The notes below the pieces were generated by a model. The model did not search any database and was not told the origin of the DNA. It saw nothing but the letters and a program-made list of their open reading frames with translations. This document shows positions 54,334 to 62,569 of a stretch of 64,000 bases of DNA, piece after piece. The translations under genes and the position numbers were made by a program. Source of the DNA: an uncultured Bacteroidales bacterium. GTDB lineage: Bacteria; Bacteroidota; Bacteroidia; Bacteroidales; WCHB1-69. Position 1 is the first letter of the stretch, and each line of letters starts with the position of its first letter. The stretch covers positions 22,222-86,221 of the forward strand of contig ONHS01000007.1 of the NCBI GenBank assembly GCA_900317715.1. Direction: 5' to 3'.

Positions 54334-54744
54334 TTACGCACACACCTCCTTCGGCATCAGCATCGCGCAATGGTCGATAATAATGTTGGTGATCTCGAAA
54401 CCTCTGTCGCAGATTTTCTTGTCCGTCACGCCGTCATAACCCATGTTTAGATGAGTGATATCATAACCGTTGTTCACATAATTCAGCAACTTTCTGTCTC
54501 GATTCGCAACAACATCACGGTACTTGTCAATGGATGGGCGTCCTTTGCCCGTACGCACCTGAAAGACAGTATCGAGTGCTATCAGGCAGCCTTTCCAGAG
54601 GATGTCCCCAGCGGTTCGAACATATTTGCTATCCGTATATGACTGTATTTCAGGATCATACTTGGCTTTTTTGATGGTCTCTTTCGCGTTGGCCACGTAC
54701 CTTCTGGCCTCTTCGATGGAATAAGTGATTTTCGAGTTTTTCAT
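54334..54744 (-). CDS. DUF5618 protein
   Basis: A 136-residue, mainly helical cytoplasmic protein. The core DSKYVRTAGDILWKGCLIAL and GKGRPSIDKYRDVV is typical of DUF5618, a small Bacteroidota family of unknown function, possibly nucleotidyltransferase-like partners. It converges with the preceding gene with a 17-bp gap. The ATG at 54744 is used; an in-frame ATG at 54816 lies upstream of the -7 box. Confidence 0.75.
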   Translation of the reverse strand: MKNSKITYSIEEARRYVANAKETIKKAKYDPEIQSYTDSKYVRTAGDILWKGCLIALDTVFQVRTGKGRPSIDKYRDVVANRDRKLLNYVNNGYDITHLNMGYDGVTDKKICDRGFEITNIIIDHCAMLMPKEVCA

Positions 54745-54779
54745 TATTTCAGATTTCAGAACAATAAAATTCAACGCTG

Positions 54780-54787
54780 CAAAATTA
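54780..54787 (-). promoter_or_regulatory. -7 box of the DUF5618 gene
   Basis: TAATTTTG on the minus strand, 35 bp before the ATG at 54744. Confidence 0.5.
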
Positions 54788-54917
54788 CACTTTTTCTCAA
54801 TATATTCGAATAACAAAAATTAAAATATTTTTTTCATACTATTATTTAAAAATTAACTGTTAAAATCAAAGGGAGATATGACAACTACATGGCAAGTATT
54901 GCCTTTTGCCAAACAAC

Positions 54918-54950
54918 TTTGCTCACCTATCCCAAAAAATTGTATTTTTG
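54918..54950 (+). promoter_or_regulatory. promoter of hpt
   Basis: TTTG at 54918-54921, a 21-bp spacer and TATTTTTG at 54943-54950: the only promoter in the window that fits both Bacteroidota boxes at the canonical distance. Confidence 0.75.
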
Positions 54951-54965
54951 CATCGCCAAATTTTA

Positions 54966-55514
54966 ATGGATATGAGCGAAAAAGTGACCCTTTTGGACAA
55001 AACTTTTGTCAAATACATTCCCTCCAGTGAAATCGATGCTGCCATTGCCAAAGTGGCTGCCGAAATCAACGAAGAGTACCGCAACGATGATCCCATATTG
55101 TTGATCACGTTGAATGGTGCGGTCTTCTTCGCCGTCGATCTCATCAAACAGCTCGACATCAAATGCCGCATTTCCTGCGTGAAAGTCTCCTCTTACAGCG
55201 GCACCGAATCCACCGGCCAAATCAACAGCCTCATCGGGCTCAACGAGGACGTTCGCGGACAACGCGTACTCATTCTCGAGGACATCGTTGATACCGGTCG
55301 CACCTACGTTCATCTGCACAAGATCTTAAGCGAGGCCGGTGCCAAAGACATCCGCATGGCCACCATGACCATGAAGCGGGATGCCTACAAGGAGAGTCTT
55401 CCCGTACACTACGTCGGTCTCGACATCCCCAACAAGTTCGTCGTCGGGCGCGGTCTCGACTATGATGGGTACGGAAGGAATCTGAACGACATCTATCAAG
55501 TAGTTAGCAATTAG
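54966..55514 (+). CDS. hpt: hypoxanthine phosphoribosyltransferase
   Basis: A 182-residue purine salvage enzyme converting hypoxanthine or guanine and PRPP to IMP or GMP. The PRPP-binding motif VLILEDIVDTGRT and the KVSSYSGTES loop are intact, and the end FVVGRGLDYDGYGRNLNDIY is typical. Residues after IYQ (VVSN) and the stop come from TTAGNAG-like heptamers. The ATG at 54966 is 15 bp after the -7 box; 54972 is an alternative. Confidence 0.95.
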   Translation: MDMSEKVTLLDKTFVKYIPSSEIDAAIAKVAAEINEEYRNDDPILLITLNGAVFFAVDLIKQLDIKCRISCVKVSSYSGTESTGQINSLIGLNEDVRGQRVLILEDIVDTGRTYVHLHKILSEAGAKDIRMATMTMKRDAYKESLPVHYVGLDIPNKFVVGRGLDYDGYGRNLNDIYQVVSN

Positions 55515-55535
55515 CAGTTAGTAGTTAGCAGTTAT
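55502..55535. repeat. TTAGNAG heptamers overlapping the hpt 3' end
   Basis: Units TTAGCAA, TTAGCAG, TTAGTAG follow the hpt end; the first encode the last codons and stop. Confidence 0.8.
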
Positions 55536-55537
55536 TC

Positions 55538-55596
55538 AAAAAAGGGCTGAAAGCCCGACCTATGTCAACCTAGTGTGAGCGAAGCGAGCCCTAGGA
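55538..55596 (+). promoter_or_regulatory. family B leader element, adk
   Basis: GGGCT-GAA-AGCCC, then CCTAGTG/CCCTAGG (one mismatch) over GC-GAA-GC. It ends 27 bp before the adk ATG. Confidence 0.7.
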
Positions 55597-55623
55597 TTAT
55601 AAGAACATCAAAATTCCTATTAT

Positions 55624-56193
55624 ATGATCAACCTCGTCATGTTCGGTGCCCCCGGCAGCGGCAAAGGCACCCAGGCCAAACAGATGGCCGAAAAATTCAA
55701 TTTGCAACACGTCTCCACCGGCGACCTGTTCCGTTACGAAATCTCCCACAAGACCCCGCTGGGTCTGAAAGCGCAGGAGATCATCAACCGCGGCGACCTT
55801 TGTCCCGACGACATCACCCTCGGCATGTTGCGCAACCATATCGAGAATCACGCTGACGCCAAAGGCTTCATCTTCGACGGCGTTCCGCGCACCATCAAGC
55901 AGGCCGAGATGCTCGACGACCCGACCTTCTTCAAAAGCCTTGATATTACGAAGGTTATCTACCTCAAGGTTGAAATGGAAGAGGTGCAGGCCCGCATCCT
56001 CAAACGCGCCGAAATCGAGCAACGCGCCGACGACACCCCCGCCACCGTCAAAGCCCGCGTCGAAAACTTTTTCACCCAAACCATGCCCCTGGTGGACTAC
56101 TACCGCAACCAAGGCAAACTGGTGGAAATCAACGGGATGCAGGATATCGAGCACGTCTTCGCCGACATCTGCAAAGTGGTGGAAAGCTTGTAA
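55624..56193 (+). CDS. adk: adenylate kinase
   Basis: A 189-residue NMP kinase interconverting ATP, ADP and AMP. The P-loop is GAPGSGKGTQA, the AMP-binding STGDLFRYEI and the DGVPRTIKQAE motif are intact. The LID is the short, zinc-free form. TTAGNAG heptamers follow the stop. Confidence 0.97.
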   Translation: MINLVMFGAPGSGKGTQAKQMAEKFNLQHVSTGDLFRYEISHKTPLGLKAQEIINRGDLCPDDITLGMLRNHIENHADAKGFIFDGVPRTIKQAEMLDDPTFFKSLDITKVIYLKVEMEEVQARILKRAEIEQRADDTPATVKARVENFFTQTMPLVDYYRNQGKLVEINGMQDIEHVFADICKVVESL

Positions 56194-56227
56194 TAGTTAG
56201 CAGTTAGCAGTTAGTAGTTAGCAGTTG
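56192..56227. repeat. TTAGNAG heptamers after adk
   Basis: Five units directly after the stop codon. Confidence 0.8.
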
Positions 56228-56259
56228 TAACCTAAGAGCCACCATATTATCAAACAACT

Positions 56260-56311
56260 TCCTTGAGCAGCCCCGTTAGGGGCAAGAGCCTAGTAGCCAG
56301 GGGTAAGGCGC
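56260..56311 (+). repeat. family C hairpin element, shortened
   Basis: CCTTGAGCAGCCCC/GGGGC hairpin, then CCAGGGGTAAGG without its 3' partner. It lies upstream of the dxr family B element. Confidence 0.6.
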
Positions 56312-56332
56312 GAGGTGGATTCCTAGAATTCC

Positions 56333-56392
56333 AAAAAGGGCTGAAAGCCCGACCTATGTCAACCCAGGGTGAGCGATAGCGAGCCCTGGGAC
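56333..56392 (+). promoter_or_regulatory. family B leader element, dxr
   Basis: GGGCT-GAA-AGCCC, then CCCAGGG/CCCTGGG over GC-GATA-GC. Relative to CCTAGGG/CCCTAGG, both sides of one pair have changed. It ends 14 bp before the ATG at 56406. Confidence 0.75.
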
Positions 56393-56405
56393 AAAAAACA
56401 TCATC

Positions 56406-57575
56406 ATGAATAATACAAACAACGAACAACATCCCCGCCGCATCGCCGTCCTCGGCTCGACGGGCTCCATGGGCACGCAAGCGTTGGAGGTCATCGCCCT
56501 CCATCCCGAGCTGTTGCAGTTGGAAATCATCGCCGCCAACTCCAGCGCGGACATTCTGATTCAGCAGGCGAAACAGTACCATCCCAATATCGTGGTTGTG
56601 GTGCAGGAAGAGGCCTACCGCAAGGTGAAAGAGGCTCTGGCTGAGGAAGATGTGAAGGTCTTCTGCGGCGAGGAATCCTTGTGCAACGTCTGCGAGATGG
56701 ACTGCGTCGATATCGTGCTCTCGTGTATCGTGGGCATCGCAGGCTTGAAGCCGGCCTTCCGCACCGTGTCGTGCGGCACCCCATTGGCCATCGCCAACAA
56801 GGAGACCCTCGTGGTGGCCGGTGAGCTCATCATGCACACCGCGAAGGAGCATAACGCCCCGGTGATCCCGGTGGATTCAGAGCATTCGGCCATCTTCCAA
56901 TGTCTTGCCGGTGAGCACTTTAACCCCGTCGAGAAGCTAATCATTACCGCTTCTGGCGGCGCGTTCAGAGGATTTACGCCCGAACAACTGGAGCAGGTGA
57001 CGCTGAAAGACGCACTCAAGCATCCCAACTGGAGTATGGGTCCGAAGGTGACCATCGACAGCGCTAGTCTGATGAACAAAGGCTTGGAGGTAATCGAGGC
57101 CAAGTGGCTGTTTGGCATGCCGTTGGAGAAGATCGACGTGCTGGTACACCCACAGTCGGTCATCCACTCCATGGTGCAGTTCGAAGACGGCTCCGTGAAA
57201 GCGCAGCTCGGCATCCCCGACATGCGGCTGCCGATTCAGTACGCGCTGACCTATCCACTCAGACTGCCGCTACCCTACCCGCGCTTAGACTTCACCCAAT
57301 ACGGACAGTTCACCTTCGAAAAGCCTAACAGAGAGATGTTTCCGTGCTTGGATATGGCCTACAAGGCGTCAGCTGCAGGCGGCGGAATGCCCTGTGTGAT
57401 GAACGCCGCCAACGAAGCCGCCGTGAAGATGTTCATGGAAGAGAAGATCAAATTCACCGACATCCCCCGCATCATCGAACACGCCCTCGCCACCGCCCCG
57501 AGCGTAAAACCGCAAACCATTGAGGAATATATTGCGTTGGACGAGGAAACGAAGAGATCAATTCTTAATTCATAA
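56406..57575 (+). CDS. dxr: 1-deoxy-D-xylulose 5-phosphate reductoisomerase
   Basis: A 389-residue NADPH-dependent enzyme of the non-mevalonate isoprenoid pathway. It shows the NADPH loop VLGSTGSMGTQ, the metal and substrate residues of IPVDSEHSAIFQ, and HPNWSMGPKVTIDSASLMNK. Length is normal. A strong terminator follows. Confidence 0.97.
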   Translation: MNNTNNEQHPRRIAVLGSTGSMGTQALEVIALHPELLQLEIIAANSSADILIQQAKQYHPNIVVVVQEEAYRKVKEALAEEDVKVFCGEESLCNVCEMDCVDIVLSCIVGIAGLKPAFRTVSCGTPLAIANKETLVVAGELIMHTAKEHNAPVIPVDSEHSAIFQCLAGEHFNPVEKLIITASGGAFRGFTPEQLEQVTLKDALKHPNWSMGPKVTIDSASLMNKGLEVIEAKWLFGMPLEKIDVLVHPQSVIHSMVQFEDGSVKAQLGIPDMRLPIQYALTYPLRLPLPYPRLDFTQYGQFTFEKPNREMFPCLDMAYKASAAGGGMPCVMNAANEAAVKMFMEEKIKFTDIPRIIEHALATAPSVKPQTIEEYIALDEETKRSILNS

Positions 57576-57597
57576 TTCACAATTCATAATGATGGAT

Positions 57598-57629
57598 AAG
57601 GCGCGGCCAATGCGGTCGCGCCTTTTTTT
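57598..57629. terminator. terminator between dxr and the barrel gene
   Basis: AAGGCGCGGCC pairs with GGTCGCGCCTT around AATGC, then T run. It is flanked by AATTCATA-type repeats that are themselves inverted round the stem, so it may act in both directions. Confidence 0.88.
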
Positions 57630-57655
57630 ATGAATTATGAATTATGCATTATGAA

Positions 57656-59284
57656 TTAAAACTCATATCCAACCCCCAACGACGCAACTCCCTTATACCC
57701 CGCGCCGAGCTCGAAGCTGCCGAACCAGTGGTTGCCGCCGGCCTTCACGCCGAAGAGGGTGGCTTGGAAGGCGGAATAGATCTTGGAATGCGTGTAATAA
57801 TCCTTATAGGCTTCATCTCCTTCGTACTTCCCGCGAATGTGCACTACCACACCGACAGACAACGCCGAATAAAGGGTCACGTGGGGACGGTTGAAATAAG
57901 AGAAACGTATGTCGGGGAGGATTCCTATCAGATGATAGGACTGTGTGCCCACTAAGTTGAAAGCCAGCGGGTCGTCCAAGGCATAACGGATAGAAACGTT
58001 GTCTTGGGTATAGCCGTAATTGATCGAAGCCCCGATCCAAAACCAGGGCAAAACACGGTAGTGATAGCCAGCTGAGAATATCGGGACATAGGTTTTCGAT
58101 TCTATGGAACATTCGGGCTCATATCCGAAAAAAGCATGATATTGCGGGGATAGCAGGATGGTGTAACCAAGCGGGTCACTGACCTCCAACTTGATCTCGT
58201 GGTTGTACATCTTATTGTTGCCGTACCTCAAAGCGTACGGGGCGGTCTCCTGCCGTTGCTTGGAATTCTTAAATGTGTGGATATAAGCTATTTGTGCGTA
58301 AAAATAATGGCTGCGGAGACTGAAATCCCCGAGAATGTCTCGATATGGATCTTCCGGCGGCAACACACCCGACATGTTATTGTATATGCGGTGAGTGTAA
58401 CTGCCTATGGCAAAACCCCTAAGGGCCATGTTGAAACCGACATTCCATCGAAGGAGGTCGTTGTTCCGCAGACGGAAATACATGCCCACACTCGCAAGGA
58501 CATCGAGGTTGAGTATGTTGCGATCGATATAACAGTAATTGAGAATCAACGGATTGTCTTCGGATAGCTGTTCACCGTAGTCGGAACTGTTGTTCTCCGT
58601 TTCCATCGCGCTGTGATCGCGGTCATATCCGTAGATGAAGGTGTTCCACGGCATCCGTATGCGCACGCCCGCATCCACTACCGCCCACGCTTTCGGGGAG
58701 ATAGGATAGTGGAATTCGAACTTGACAGGCACGGAGAGGCCTGTGGCATAAAGGTAATTGCGCTTGATCATTTCAGGACTGCCCTCCTGCCAATAAAACT
58801 TAAGCCGAAGCGCTCCTGTGGTACCGTAGTTAAGTGCCGCCGACACTCCGAACCAGCGGGCAAAATGGTAGGAGAATTCCAGACCTGCGTGCCCGCCCGC
58901 GCGCGGGACGCTAAACAAATAGGGATCATTGGTCGTTTGCATCGGCATCATCGCATCGGATAGTTGCGCCGGCATCATCAAGTCGAACTGTCCGATGTAG
59001 CCGAGATGGAACCCCTGGAACAGCTCTTCCAAAACGGGCGATTCTTCATGTGGCTTGCAATCGGACTTTTGCTTCTGACGATGATCCTTTCCAGCTGGCT
59101 TTTGACGATTGTAAGACAAGCGTATGGTATCGTGCACGTACGTCGTATCGCGGGTGATCAGCGTGTCGTACTCGATCACCATCTCGTAAATGTAGAGGGT
59201 GTCAGCTTTTTGCGCCTTCGCCAGCCTCACCCCCGCTATCATCAGCAGAGCCAACAGAACCACCCTATATTTATCCTTCATCAT
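57656..59284 (-). CDS. outer-membrane beta-barrel protein
   Basis: A 542-residue exported protein with a signal peptide (YRVVLLALLMIAGVRLAKAQ), a short linker with D/T/Y-rich strands (LITRDTTYVHDTIRL), and a barrel of alternating strands from about 95 ending in VGYEF, a terminal phenylalanine as in outer-membrane barrels. It is the last gene of the sigma-led operon. The DTxYVHDT stretch is echoed at the C-terminus of the upstream membrane protein (RDTVRVRESVIVKDTVFV). Confidence 0.75.
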   Translation of the reverse strand: MMKDKYRVVLLALLMIAGVRLAKAQKADTLYIYEMVIEYDTLITRDTTYVHDTIRLSYNRQKPAGKDHRQKQKSDCKPHEESPVLEELFQGFHLGYIGQFDLMMPAQLSDAMMPMQTTNDPYLFSVPRAGGHAGLEFSYHFARWFGVSAALNYGTTGALRLKFYWQEGSPEMIKRNYLYATGLSVPVKFEFHYPISPKAWAVVDAGVRIRMPWNTFIYGYDRDHSAMETENNSSDYGEQLSEDNPLILNYCYIDRNILNLDVLASVGMYFRLRNNDLLRWNVGFNMALRGFAIGSYTHRIYNNMSGVLPPEDPYRDILGDFSLRSHYFYAQIAYIHTFKNSKQRQETAPYALRYGNNKMYNHEIKLEVSDPLGYTILLSPQYHAFFGYEPECSIESKTYVPIFSAGYHYRVLPWFWIGASINYGYTQDNVSIRYALDDPLAFNLVGTQSYHLIGILPDIRFSYFNRPHVTLYSALSVGVVVHIRGKYEGDEAYKDYYTHSKIYSAFQATLFGVKAGGNHWFGSFELGAGYKGVASLGVGYEF

Positions 59285-59294
59285 TCTTCATTCA

Positions 59295-59924
59295 TCATTC
59301 AACAAAAACGGTGTCCTTCACTATCACCGATTCCCGCACACGCACAGTGTCGCGCTGGACGATGGTTCTCTTGATGACGACGGGCTCGGGTTGTGAGACA
59401 TCTGACGTGGGACGTACGACATCGGGAGCGTCCGTTTGAGGATTGGCTGCTTGCGCTTGGACAGAGGGTCTTTGGGACTGTAGCGACGTGCCATGGCGCG
59501 TCTCTACGGCGGTCACGGCAGGTTTGGCGTTGGGTTTTGCGGATGTCGCAACAGGTTGGTCGATCTGTGGAGACGCAATGCATTGCGTCTCCACAACAGT
59601 CGTGGCCGGTCCATCGGATAGTGCAGCCGCATCATCCGCAACCATTGCCGTGTCACACACAACCGCAGCAACGGTTTCCGCCGGTTCCGGCGCGACCCTC
59701 TGAACTCCGGTAAAATGCAGAACCAACAATGTACATCCGATACCAACGACTAGCGAGATGGCGCACAGCAAAATCTCCTTCACGTGCATCCGCAACCACA
59801 GCACCACACCTATCCTGGACGCTTTCGCTGCCGTCGCAATCTGCTCGTCCGACAGTGGAGTTTTCGGAGTGCGTGTCAGGTCAGACAATCCCTGTTCAAA
59901 TATGCGATCCAATTCAGAATTCAT
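59295..59924 (-). CDS. single-pass membrane protein with REP-derived insertions
   Basis: A 209-residue protein with a short cytoplasmic N-terminus (ELDRIFEQGLSDLTRTPKTP), one membrane helix (about 48-70, EILLCAISLVVGIGCTLLVL) and a periplasmic Ala/Pro/Thr-rich linker ending in beta-strands (KRTIVQRDTVRVRESVIVKD). The topology resembles an anti-sigma factor, which fits the sigma factor in the operon. Two family A palindromes (59479-59508 and 59566-59595) lie in the linker and are read in frame as VETRHGTSLQ and VETQCIASPQ. The insertions lengthen the linker without a frameshift. Confidence 0.72.
   Translation of the reverse strand: MNSELDRIFEQGLSDLTRTPKTPLSDEQIATAAKASRIGVVLWLRMHVKEILLCAISLVVGIGCTLLVLHFTGVQRVAPEPAETVAAVVCDTAMVADDAAALSDGPATTVVETQCIASPQIDQPVATSAKPNAKPAVTAVETRHGTSLQSQRPSVQAQAANPQTDAPDVVRPTSDVSQPEPVVIKRTIVQRDTVRVRESVIVKDTVFVE
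59479..59508. repeat. family A palindrome inside a coding sequence
   Basis: TGTAGCGACG-TGCCATGGCG-CGTCTCTACG; encodes VETRHGTSLQ on the minus strand. Confidence 0.85.
59566..59595. repeat. family A palindrome inside a coding sequence (second)
   Basis: TGTGGAGACG-CAATGCATTG-CGTCTCCACA; encodes VETQCIASPQ on the minus strand. Confidence 0.85.
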
Positions 59925-59956
59925 AATTCATAATTCTTAATTTTTAATTCTGAATT

Positions 59957-60538
59957 CTACATTGTTACCGCTTCTTCGTAGTGCTCATTCGTGATCGTGA
60001 ACGTGAGCTTGCCGTAATACGGTAGGTCGTGAAAGACGCGCCCCGTGTTCCGCTTCTCTTCGTAGGTGTAATTCGTGGATTGGAAATTGTAAGGGCTGAT
60101 ACCTGTTGTTTCCCAGGCATAGTATGTCTTTTCACGCACAAGACCATCATCCCCGAAACCTCCGAAACCCAGTTTCACGGAATCGCCATAAAACGCCTTG
60201 AAATAGTTCACCCCTCCCTCGAAACTGGCACTGCCGATGCCGCCCAGTTGCTCAATGACGACTTCCTCATTGGGGGCAAGGGTGAAGATTTTGTCCGAAG
60301 ACGACAATATCGAGTCGTGAAGGATTGCGTCATGAGGAACAATGGTGACGTAATGCGACGAAGCGTTGTGGATGACCACATCCTCGGTGTAGCCGGGGTC
60401 GCAGGCGGCGATGCACACGGCGAGGATTAGCAGAGCAGCGATCATCCCCACACTGCGGCCTGCGGCCTTATGTGGGGTTAATTGCCCTTCGTGCGGGTTG
60501 CCTCTTCGAGGCTGCTCAAGGAAAGATTTCTTTTTCAT
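59957..60538 (-). CDS. lipoprotein with repeat-derived N-terminal extension
   Basis: A 193-residue lipoprotein: the lipobox is in ALLILAVCIAACDPGYTEDV. Residues about 7-30 (LEQPRRGNPHEGQ to AAGRSVG) are encoded by a family C hairpin element (60449-60527), which thus lies between the basic start MKKKSF and the hydrophobic core MIAALLILAV. The mature part is a small beta-rich domain (HNASSHYVTIVPHDAILHD) without a known family. A shorter start at the internal Met is possible but would lack a basic n-region. Confidence 0.68.
   Translation of the reverse strand: MKKKSFLEQPRRGNPHEGQLTPHKAAGRSVGMIAALLILAVCIAACDPGYTEDVVIHNASSHYVTIVPHDAILHDSILSSSDKIFTLAPNEEVVIEQLGGIGSASFEGGVNYFKAFYGDSVKLGFGGFGDDGLVREKTYYAWETTGISPYNFQSTNYTYEEKRNTGRVFHDLPYYGKLTFTITNEHYEEAVTM
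60449..60527 (-). repeat. family C element inside a signal peptide
   Basis: GCCTC-TTC-GAGGC hairpin, then CCCCACA/TGTGGGG over GGCC-GCA-GGCC. Both stems differ from other copies (GCCCC/GGGGC; CCCAGGG/CCCTGGG) with pairing preserved. Confidence 0.7.
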
Positions 60539-60543
60539 ATTTA

Positions 60544-61038
60544 CTATTTTTTCACGAAGCTGGAGGTGAATCCATCGACCATGTTATCGGTTATCGTGAA
60601 CACTTGTCCTTCTGCTTCGCTGTATCCGAGTGTACCTAAACATTTGTATGCACATAGCAGCGATATTTTTCCATCGGTGGCTTCCGATATTTTCTTACAC
60701 TGCGCATTGTTAAGGTTGAATCGTATGTGGAACCAGGAGTAGAGAGGTTCGTCTTTGCCACCTTTATTGGTGTACATGGCTTCATCTACGTCATTATCGA
60801 TGTGATACGTACCAGATGTGACCTTTTCCCCATCTTTGTAAAAGGTGAATCGGTTGCCTTTGAATACGATTTCGGCCTCGAAACCTTCCCTTTCAGGGGT
60901 GTAGTTGACGCCTGCGATGCCGCCGGAGGTGCGTGTCCATTGCCACGTGCCTTCGAGCTCGTGTTTTTCAGGCTTGCTGCAGGCGGTTGCCAGCAATGCC
61001 AGCAGAATGACTGCTGCGAATTTCATTGTTTGTCTCAT
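60544..61038 (-). CDS. small lipoprotein of the sigma operon
   Basis: A 164-residue lipoprotein with lipobox LLALLATAC after MRQTMKFAAVI. The mature part looks like a lipocalin-type or META-like beta-barrel: ELEGTWQWTRTSGG, FKGNRFTFYKDGEKVTSGTY, KISLLCAYKCLGTLGYSEAE. It belongs to the sigma factor operon; ligand unknown. The start is 61038 or 61026. Confidence 0.75.
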   Translation of the reverse strand: MRQTMKFAAVILLALLATACSKPEKHELEGTWQWTRTSGGIAGVNYTPEREGFEAEIVFKGNRFTFYKDGEKVTSGTYHIDNDVDEAMYTNKGGKDEPLYSWFHIRFNLNNAQCKKISEATDGKISLLCAYKCLGTLGYSEAEGQVFTITDNMVDGFTSSFVKK

Positions 61039-61080
61039 AACGTTATATTTTGGAATTACTCTTATCCTTGTCAATTGCCC

Positions 61081-61155
61081 GCACACCTAACGGCGTGCGA
61101 ACCCACCGTTTCCTCATTTTCCGCCGGGCTACCGAGCCATGCAGACCTAACGGCC
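61081..61155 (-). repeat. paired small hairpins between sigma gene and lipoprotein
   Basis: Plus-strand GCACACCTAACGGCGTGC and GCAGACCTAACGGCCTGC form two hairpins with the same TAAC loop; one stem pair differs between copies (C-G against G-C) with pairing kept. Confidence 0.65.
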
Positions 61156-61159
61156 TGCA

Positions 61160-61318
61160 AGCCATCATCGCATCATCGTCTCTTCGTCTCATCGTCTCAT
61201 CGTCTCATCGCCAATCATCGTCTTTCATCGCCCTTCATCGTATCATCGTATCATCGTATCATCGCATCATCGCATCACCGTCTTTCATCGCCCTTCATCG
61301 CATCATCGTCATTCATCG
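61160..61318. repeat. ATCATCG tandem repeats overlapping the sigma 3' end
   Basis: About 18 degenerate 7- to 8-bp CATCATCG units. On the minus strand the first GATGA supplies the stop codon of the sigma factor gene. Confidence 0.8.
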
Positions 61319-61825
61319 TCTCCTCGCCACCACCTTCAGTCGCTGCTGCAACTCCGCCCTCGCGCGGGTGAGCAGCACTTTGGAGTTGGCGACGGAGATG
61401 CCGAGCGCTTGGGCGATTTTCGAGTGGGAGTAGTGCTCCACCGCGTAGAGGTTGAAGACGGTGCGCTGCTTCACGGGCAACTTCCCGACGACCTCCAACA
61501 GCTCCTCCTGCGTGAACTCCGTTCGCGAAAGCTCCGGGTCGTCGGCAATCTCCTCCACTTCTTGACTGTGAAGGTTCTCATCCCACTCCACCATTTCGGG
61601 ACAGTCGCGAAGGTGCATCAGCGCCTGGTTGACGGCGATCTTCTTCAGCCAGCCTTCGAAACTGCCGAAAGCGCGGAAGGTGCTGGCTTTCTCCATCGCG
61701 GCGAGGAACGCGTCCTGCGCCAAGTCCTCCGCGAGATCCCAGTCGGCCACATACCGGTAGCACGCGCCCACCATCTTCCCGATGTGCCGCCGATATTGTT
61801 CCGCCCAGAATGCTTCTTTCTTCAT
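61313..61825 (-). CDS. ECF-type sigma factor
   Basis: A 170-residue ECF sigma factor. Region 2 is DWDLAEDLAQDAFLAAMEKA with the FEGWLKKIAVNQALMHLRD promoter-melting part, and region 4 is LPVKQRTVFNLYAVEHYSHS with HTH KIAQALGISVANSKVLLTRA. It heads the operon of two lipoproteins, a membrane protein and a barrel, an arrangement like a cell-surface signalling set. Its stop codon lies in the ATCATCG repeat. Confidence 0.92.
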   Translation of the reverse strand: MKKEAFWAEQYRRHIGKMVGACYRYVADWDLAEDLAQDAFLAAMEKASTFRAFGSFEGWLKKIAVNQALMHLRDCPEMVEWDENLHSQEVEEIADDPELSRTEFTQEELLEVVGKLPVKQRTVFNLYAVEHYSHSKIAQALGISVANSKVLLTRARAELQQRLKVVARRR

Positions 61826-61877
61826 TCTTCCTTGCCTCTCTGTTAATAGGATGCAAAATTTCGAAAAGGTTACATAT

Positions 61878-61998
61878 TTTGCTGTTGGCTGTTCGCTGTT
61901 AGCTTTTGGCTTTGGATTGTTGTGAGTGTATGTGTCTTATCGCCAGGGGGTTGTTTAAGGTTTAGGGTTTAAGGTTTAAGATTAAAGGTTAAGGGTTA
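61878..61998. repeat. heptamer repeats GCTGTTN and GGTTTAA
   Basis: GCTGTTG/GCTGTTC/GCTGTTA/GCTTTTG units, then AGGTTTA/GGGTTTA units up to the stop of the next gene. Confidence 0.8.
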
Positions 61999-62511
61999 TT
62001 CGGAAAAATAGCCCATTTCGATTGTGAAGACTTTATCTTCGTGGAAATTGAAAATCGTCCCTTCGTAAAGATTTCCAATCAAAAGTTGGTTTTGAACCTT
62101 GTGTGGCACATCGTATGTCTTGTCAATGTGCACATCGTAAATATCCAACACCTGCTTTTTGGGAGTGCCGATGCGAATGCCTTTTGTCGTGACGAATGTT
62201 GAAGTGATTAAAGGTTCATCAGTGATCTTTATGTACTCAACCTTGGATGTAGAGCCTATGGTATCTGAGACCACCCATAACGACAGCCCCAAAGAGAAAT
62301 AGTCCCATTGTTGGTGATAATTGCCGTCGGATTCCCAATGTTCGAATTCACTCATAAGATCCGGTATGCCCAATGAATCCACCACCGTTTGCCCTGGAAT
62401 ATTATATGTTAACCAACGATTCAACGTGTCCTGCACGAAAACGCTTTCTTTCTGTGCGTAACCACTAGTCAGTAAAAAACAGGTCATTACATATATGCAC
62501 AATTTTTTCAT
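61996..62511 (-). CDS. exported protein of unknown function
   Basis: A 171-residue protein with a signal peptide (MKKLCIYVMTCFLLTSGYAQ) and a beta-rich mature domain (LGLSLWVVSDTIGSTSKVEY, KGIRIGTPKKQVLDIY). The GIRIGTPKKQVLDIY segment recalls BamE/SmpA-type small lipoprotein folds, but there is no lipobox. I do not assign a function. Confidence 0.65.
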   Translation of the reverse strand: MKKLCIYVMTCFLLTSGYAQKESVFVQDTLNRWLTYNIPGQTVVDSLGIPDLMSEFEHWESDGNYHQQWDYFSLGLSLWVVSDTIGSTSKVEYIKITDEPLITSTFVTTKGIRIGTPKKQVLDIYDVHIDKTYDVPHKVQNQLLIGNLYEGTIFNFHEDKVFTIEMGYFSE

Positions 62512-62569
62512 AAGCCCAATTGAATACTAAGCAGAAACTGCTAACTACTAACTACTAACTGCTAAACTA

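Noticed and set aside
54867..55030. Small ORF starting ATGACAACTACATGG upstream of hpt
   Set aside because: It runs out of frame through the hpt promoter and start, has no relatives I recognise and no conserved features.
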